Positions 10,973 through 12,280 of a stretch of DNA of 12,280 nt are shown one piece after another. The stretch's first letter is position 1. Every line of letters starts with the position of its first letter. Below the pieces are notes generated by a model, which did not search any database, was not told the origin of the DNA, and saw only the letters and a list, made by a program, of their open reading frames with translations. The translations under genes were made by a program, and so were the position numbers. Source of the stretch: an uncultured Psychrobacillus sp. (GTDB taxonomy: Bacteria; Bacillota; Bacilli; Bacillales_A; Planococcaceae); contig CAKQHO010000103.1 of assembly GCA_934234185.1 (NCBI GenBank), positions 1 to 12,280 of the forward strand. Direction: 5' to 3'.

Positions 10973-12280
10973 TTAAATTCTATTAGACTTTTTAATATGA
11001 TACTTTTTGATATTCTTTATTTTTGTTGAAGCAAAATCCTGTCTCGGTATAAGTGATTGAGAGCTATCATTATCCATACTAATTTGAAATCCTGTCTTGT
11101 TATAACTCTGTTCGTGGTTTCTTATATTTGGATGAGCGTTAGCGTTAGATTCTTTTATTTGATTACTTGGTGTATGGGGAATAATAGCGTCTTGAGCTTC
11201 CATTTCTTGATGTAGTCCAGGAAATTGATTGTCTCCGTTTTTTTCTTGTAGTTGAAGTTCATGGTCTGTGTTGGGAATGAAATTCTTATTAACTTCTGAG
11301 TAATCCCTTGGTAGGTCAATATTCTGACTTGTATGTTGACCTTTAGTCTGTGTACGATTAGAAGCGGGTAACTTATTCTTCGGGTTATCGGTGGAATGAG
11401 TTTTTTCTCCTTTTCCATTGTGTAGGCTTCTTTCATTCAGTCCATGAGCAAGTCCAGTAATCCTAGTCATCCCATCAGAACTTCTTAATGCAATAGACTT
11501 ACCGGAACTTATTCCCCCCTGAATTCCTTTGCTTATTCCTTTAGTGCCTGCGTATGCCCCTGCTATAGCTCCCCAACCAGATTTGAGACCAGCATCAATA
11601 CCGAACAGCCTTTCCACTATATTGGGTCCATCAATTACTGCAAGAGAAAAAGCAAACAATGCAATAAGATAGGCGACGCCGTCTAATTTATCTGTAATAA
11701 AAGAAGTTCCTATAATATAAATTTTCATGGATAGGAAAATCATGAAGGTGGTTAAGAAAATATTTAATATACTCTGTAGAACCTTTTTTGTTTTTTGACC
11801 AGAATGTAAGTCAGCAGGAGCAATTATGGTTACTAGGACATAATTGAATGTCAGTTCAAAGAAAAGTTTCGCCAATTTGATAGAAATGGTTAGTAAAGTA
11901 AAGGCGGTAATGCTTAAGGTTACGATGATTGTCCAGAAATTCCATCCCCACCTATAGTATTTTTCATCCAATACAGTAAACCATCCATTGTCTAAATCGA
12001 CTTTTTGTAGGTTACCCATATCATCATATCCCAAGCGACTATCGAAAACTTCACGTCCTATTTCGGAAATTTGTTGATCATCATTAGCAAAGATAAAGTT
12101 TTTATCTATTGTTTGTGTTATATCGATTTTCTGTATTCGTTGTTCAGGAATCTGATTGGGATGCTTTAGATCAGTTGTTTGCCATCCTGTTGCATCAAAT
12201 TGTGCAAGATCAATTAAATTGTCTTTGATGATTTCTTGGCTCATGGAACTATCACCTGTTATATTAAGAGCATCTATGGC
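10973..12280 (-). CDS. VirB6/TrbL-like conjugation membrane protein, 5' end outside window
   Basis: A C-terminal part (435 codons visible) of a polytopic type IV secretion protein. An ATG at 12244 gives 423 residues, but the same frame is open to the window edge and that ATG has only a weak GGTGAT before it, so the gene probably continues upstream. Counting from that ATG, a soluble stretch of about 95 residues (FDATGWQTTDLKHPNQIPEQ) precedes helices at about 98-120, 127-142, 158-180 and 187-206. A Gly/Ala-rich segment (GWGAIAGAYAGTKG) and a long polar, Gln/Asn-rich tail of 170 residues follow. This layout resembles VirB6/TrbL-like channel proteins of Gram-positive conjugative elements. It runs toward the ATPase operon and is the last gene of its transcript. 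Confidence 0.65.
   Translation of the reverse strand, partial: AIDALNITGDSSMSQEIIKDNLIDLAQFDATGWQTTDLKHPNQIPEQRIQKIDITQTIDKNFIFANDDQQISEIGREVFDSRLGYDDMGNLQKVDLDNGWFTVLDEKYYRWGWNFWTIIVTLSITAFTLLTISIKLAKLFFELTFNYVLVTIIAPADLHSGQKTKKVLQSILNIFLTTFMIFLSMKIYIIGTSFITDKLDGVAYLIALFAFSLAVIDGPNIVERLFGIDAGLKSGWGAIAGAYAGTKGISKGIQGGISSGKSIALRSSDGMTRITGLAHGLNERSLHNGKGEKTHSTDNPKNKLPASNRTQTKGQHTSQNIDLPRDYSEVNKNFIPNTDHELQLQEKNGDNQFPGLHQEMEAQDAIIPHTPSNQIKESNANAHPNIRNHEQSYNKTGFQISMDNDSSQSLIPRQDFASTKIKNIKKYHIKKSNRI

Noticed and set aside
11155..11436. Frame inside the polar tail of the VirB6-like gene
   Set aside because: Same strand but a different frame of a longer ORF, with no ribosome binding site; the long frame has clear membrane segments and a matching terminator.

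Overview
The window covers the left end of an AT-rich integrated element, most simply an integrative and conjugative element (ICE), in a spore-forming low-GC Gram-positive bacterium, probably Bacillaceae. The evidence is the GroEL C-terminal tail with Met/Gly repeats at the left edge, strong AGGAGG-type ribosome binding sites throughout, a full-length SpoIIP, and a conjugation-type membrane protein at the right edge.

Layout. Positions 1-77 are the last codons of groEL. Positions 78-152 are the chromosome/element junction, with two tandem 10-bp repeats that look like integrase arm sites. A strong plus-strand terminator (188-230) lies inside the 3' end of a leftward tyrosine integrase gene (181-1341). 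Next to it is a leftward Xre-type repressor (1384-1893). A divergent control region follows (1903-2152). It holds a probable promoter, a strong ribosome binding site on an 8-codon ORF, and near-identical 67/68-bp repeats with a dyad. Rightward from there lie an excisionase-like helix-turn-helix protein, a small ORF with no normal start codon, and a DUF927-type AAA+ helicase (2615-4246). An iteron-bearing non-coding stretch (4248-4534) could be the replication origin. After it comes a ribbon-helix-helix-like protein with a possible DUF6075-type domain (4565-5104).

The middle holds cargo. A leftward pair encodes SpoIIP (the engulfment peptidoglycan hydrolase) and a 52-residue membrane protein. 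Next is a 607-bp non-autonomous transposon-like element (6728-7334). Its ends are mirror-symmetric: a 23-bp terminal repeat, a structure-conserved hairpin, a 21-bp subterminal repeat with an internal palindrome, and three 17-bp motifs at matching spacings. It carries what looks like the 3' end of a lost gene plus that gene's terminator. Then come a divergent gene fragment, an operator-rich leader, a large Rad50/SMC-like ATPase (7733-10372) with an extra C-terminal helical domain, and an 88-codon partner. This pair is a candidate defence or DNA-maintenance module. The right edge is the 3' part of a leftward VirB6/TrbL-like conjugation gene, which continues beyond the window.

How it fits together: integrase, excisionase and Xre repressor form the lysogeny-like switch. 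The DUF927 helicase and adjacent iterons would allow the excised element to replicate. The VirB6-like gene begins the conjugation module, and SpoIIP plus the ATPase operon are accessory loads. The strongest unexplained signal is the 607-bp symmetric element. After it come the SpoIIP cargo and the repeat/leader-peptide control region.
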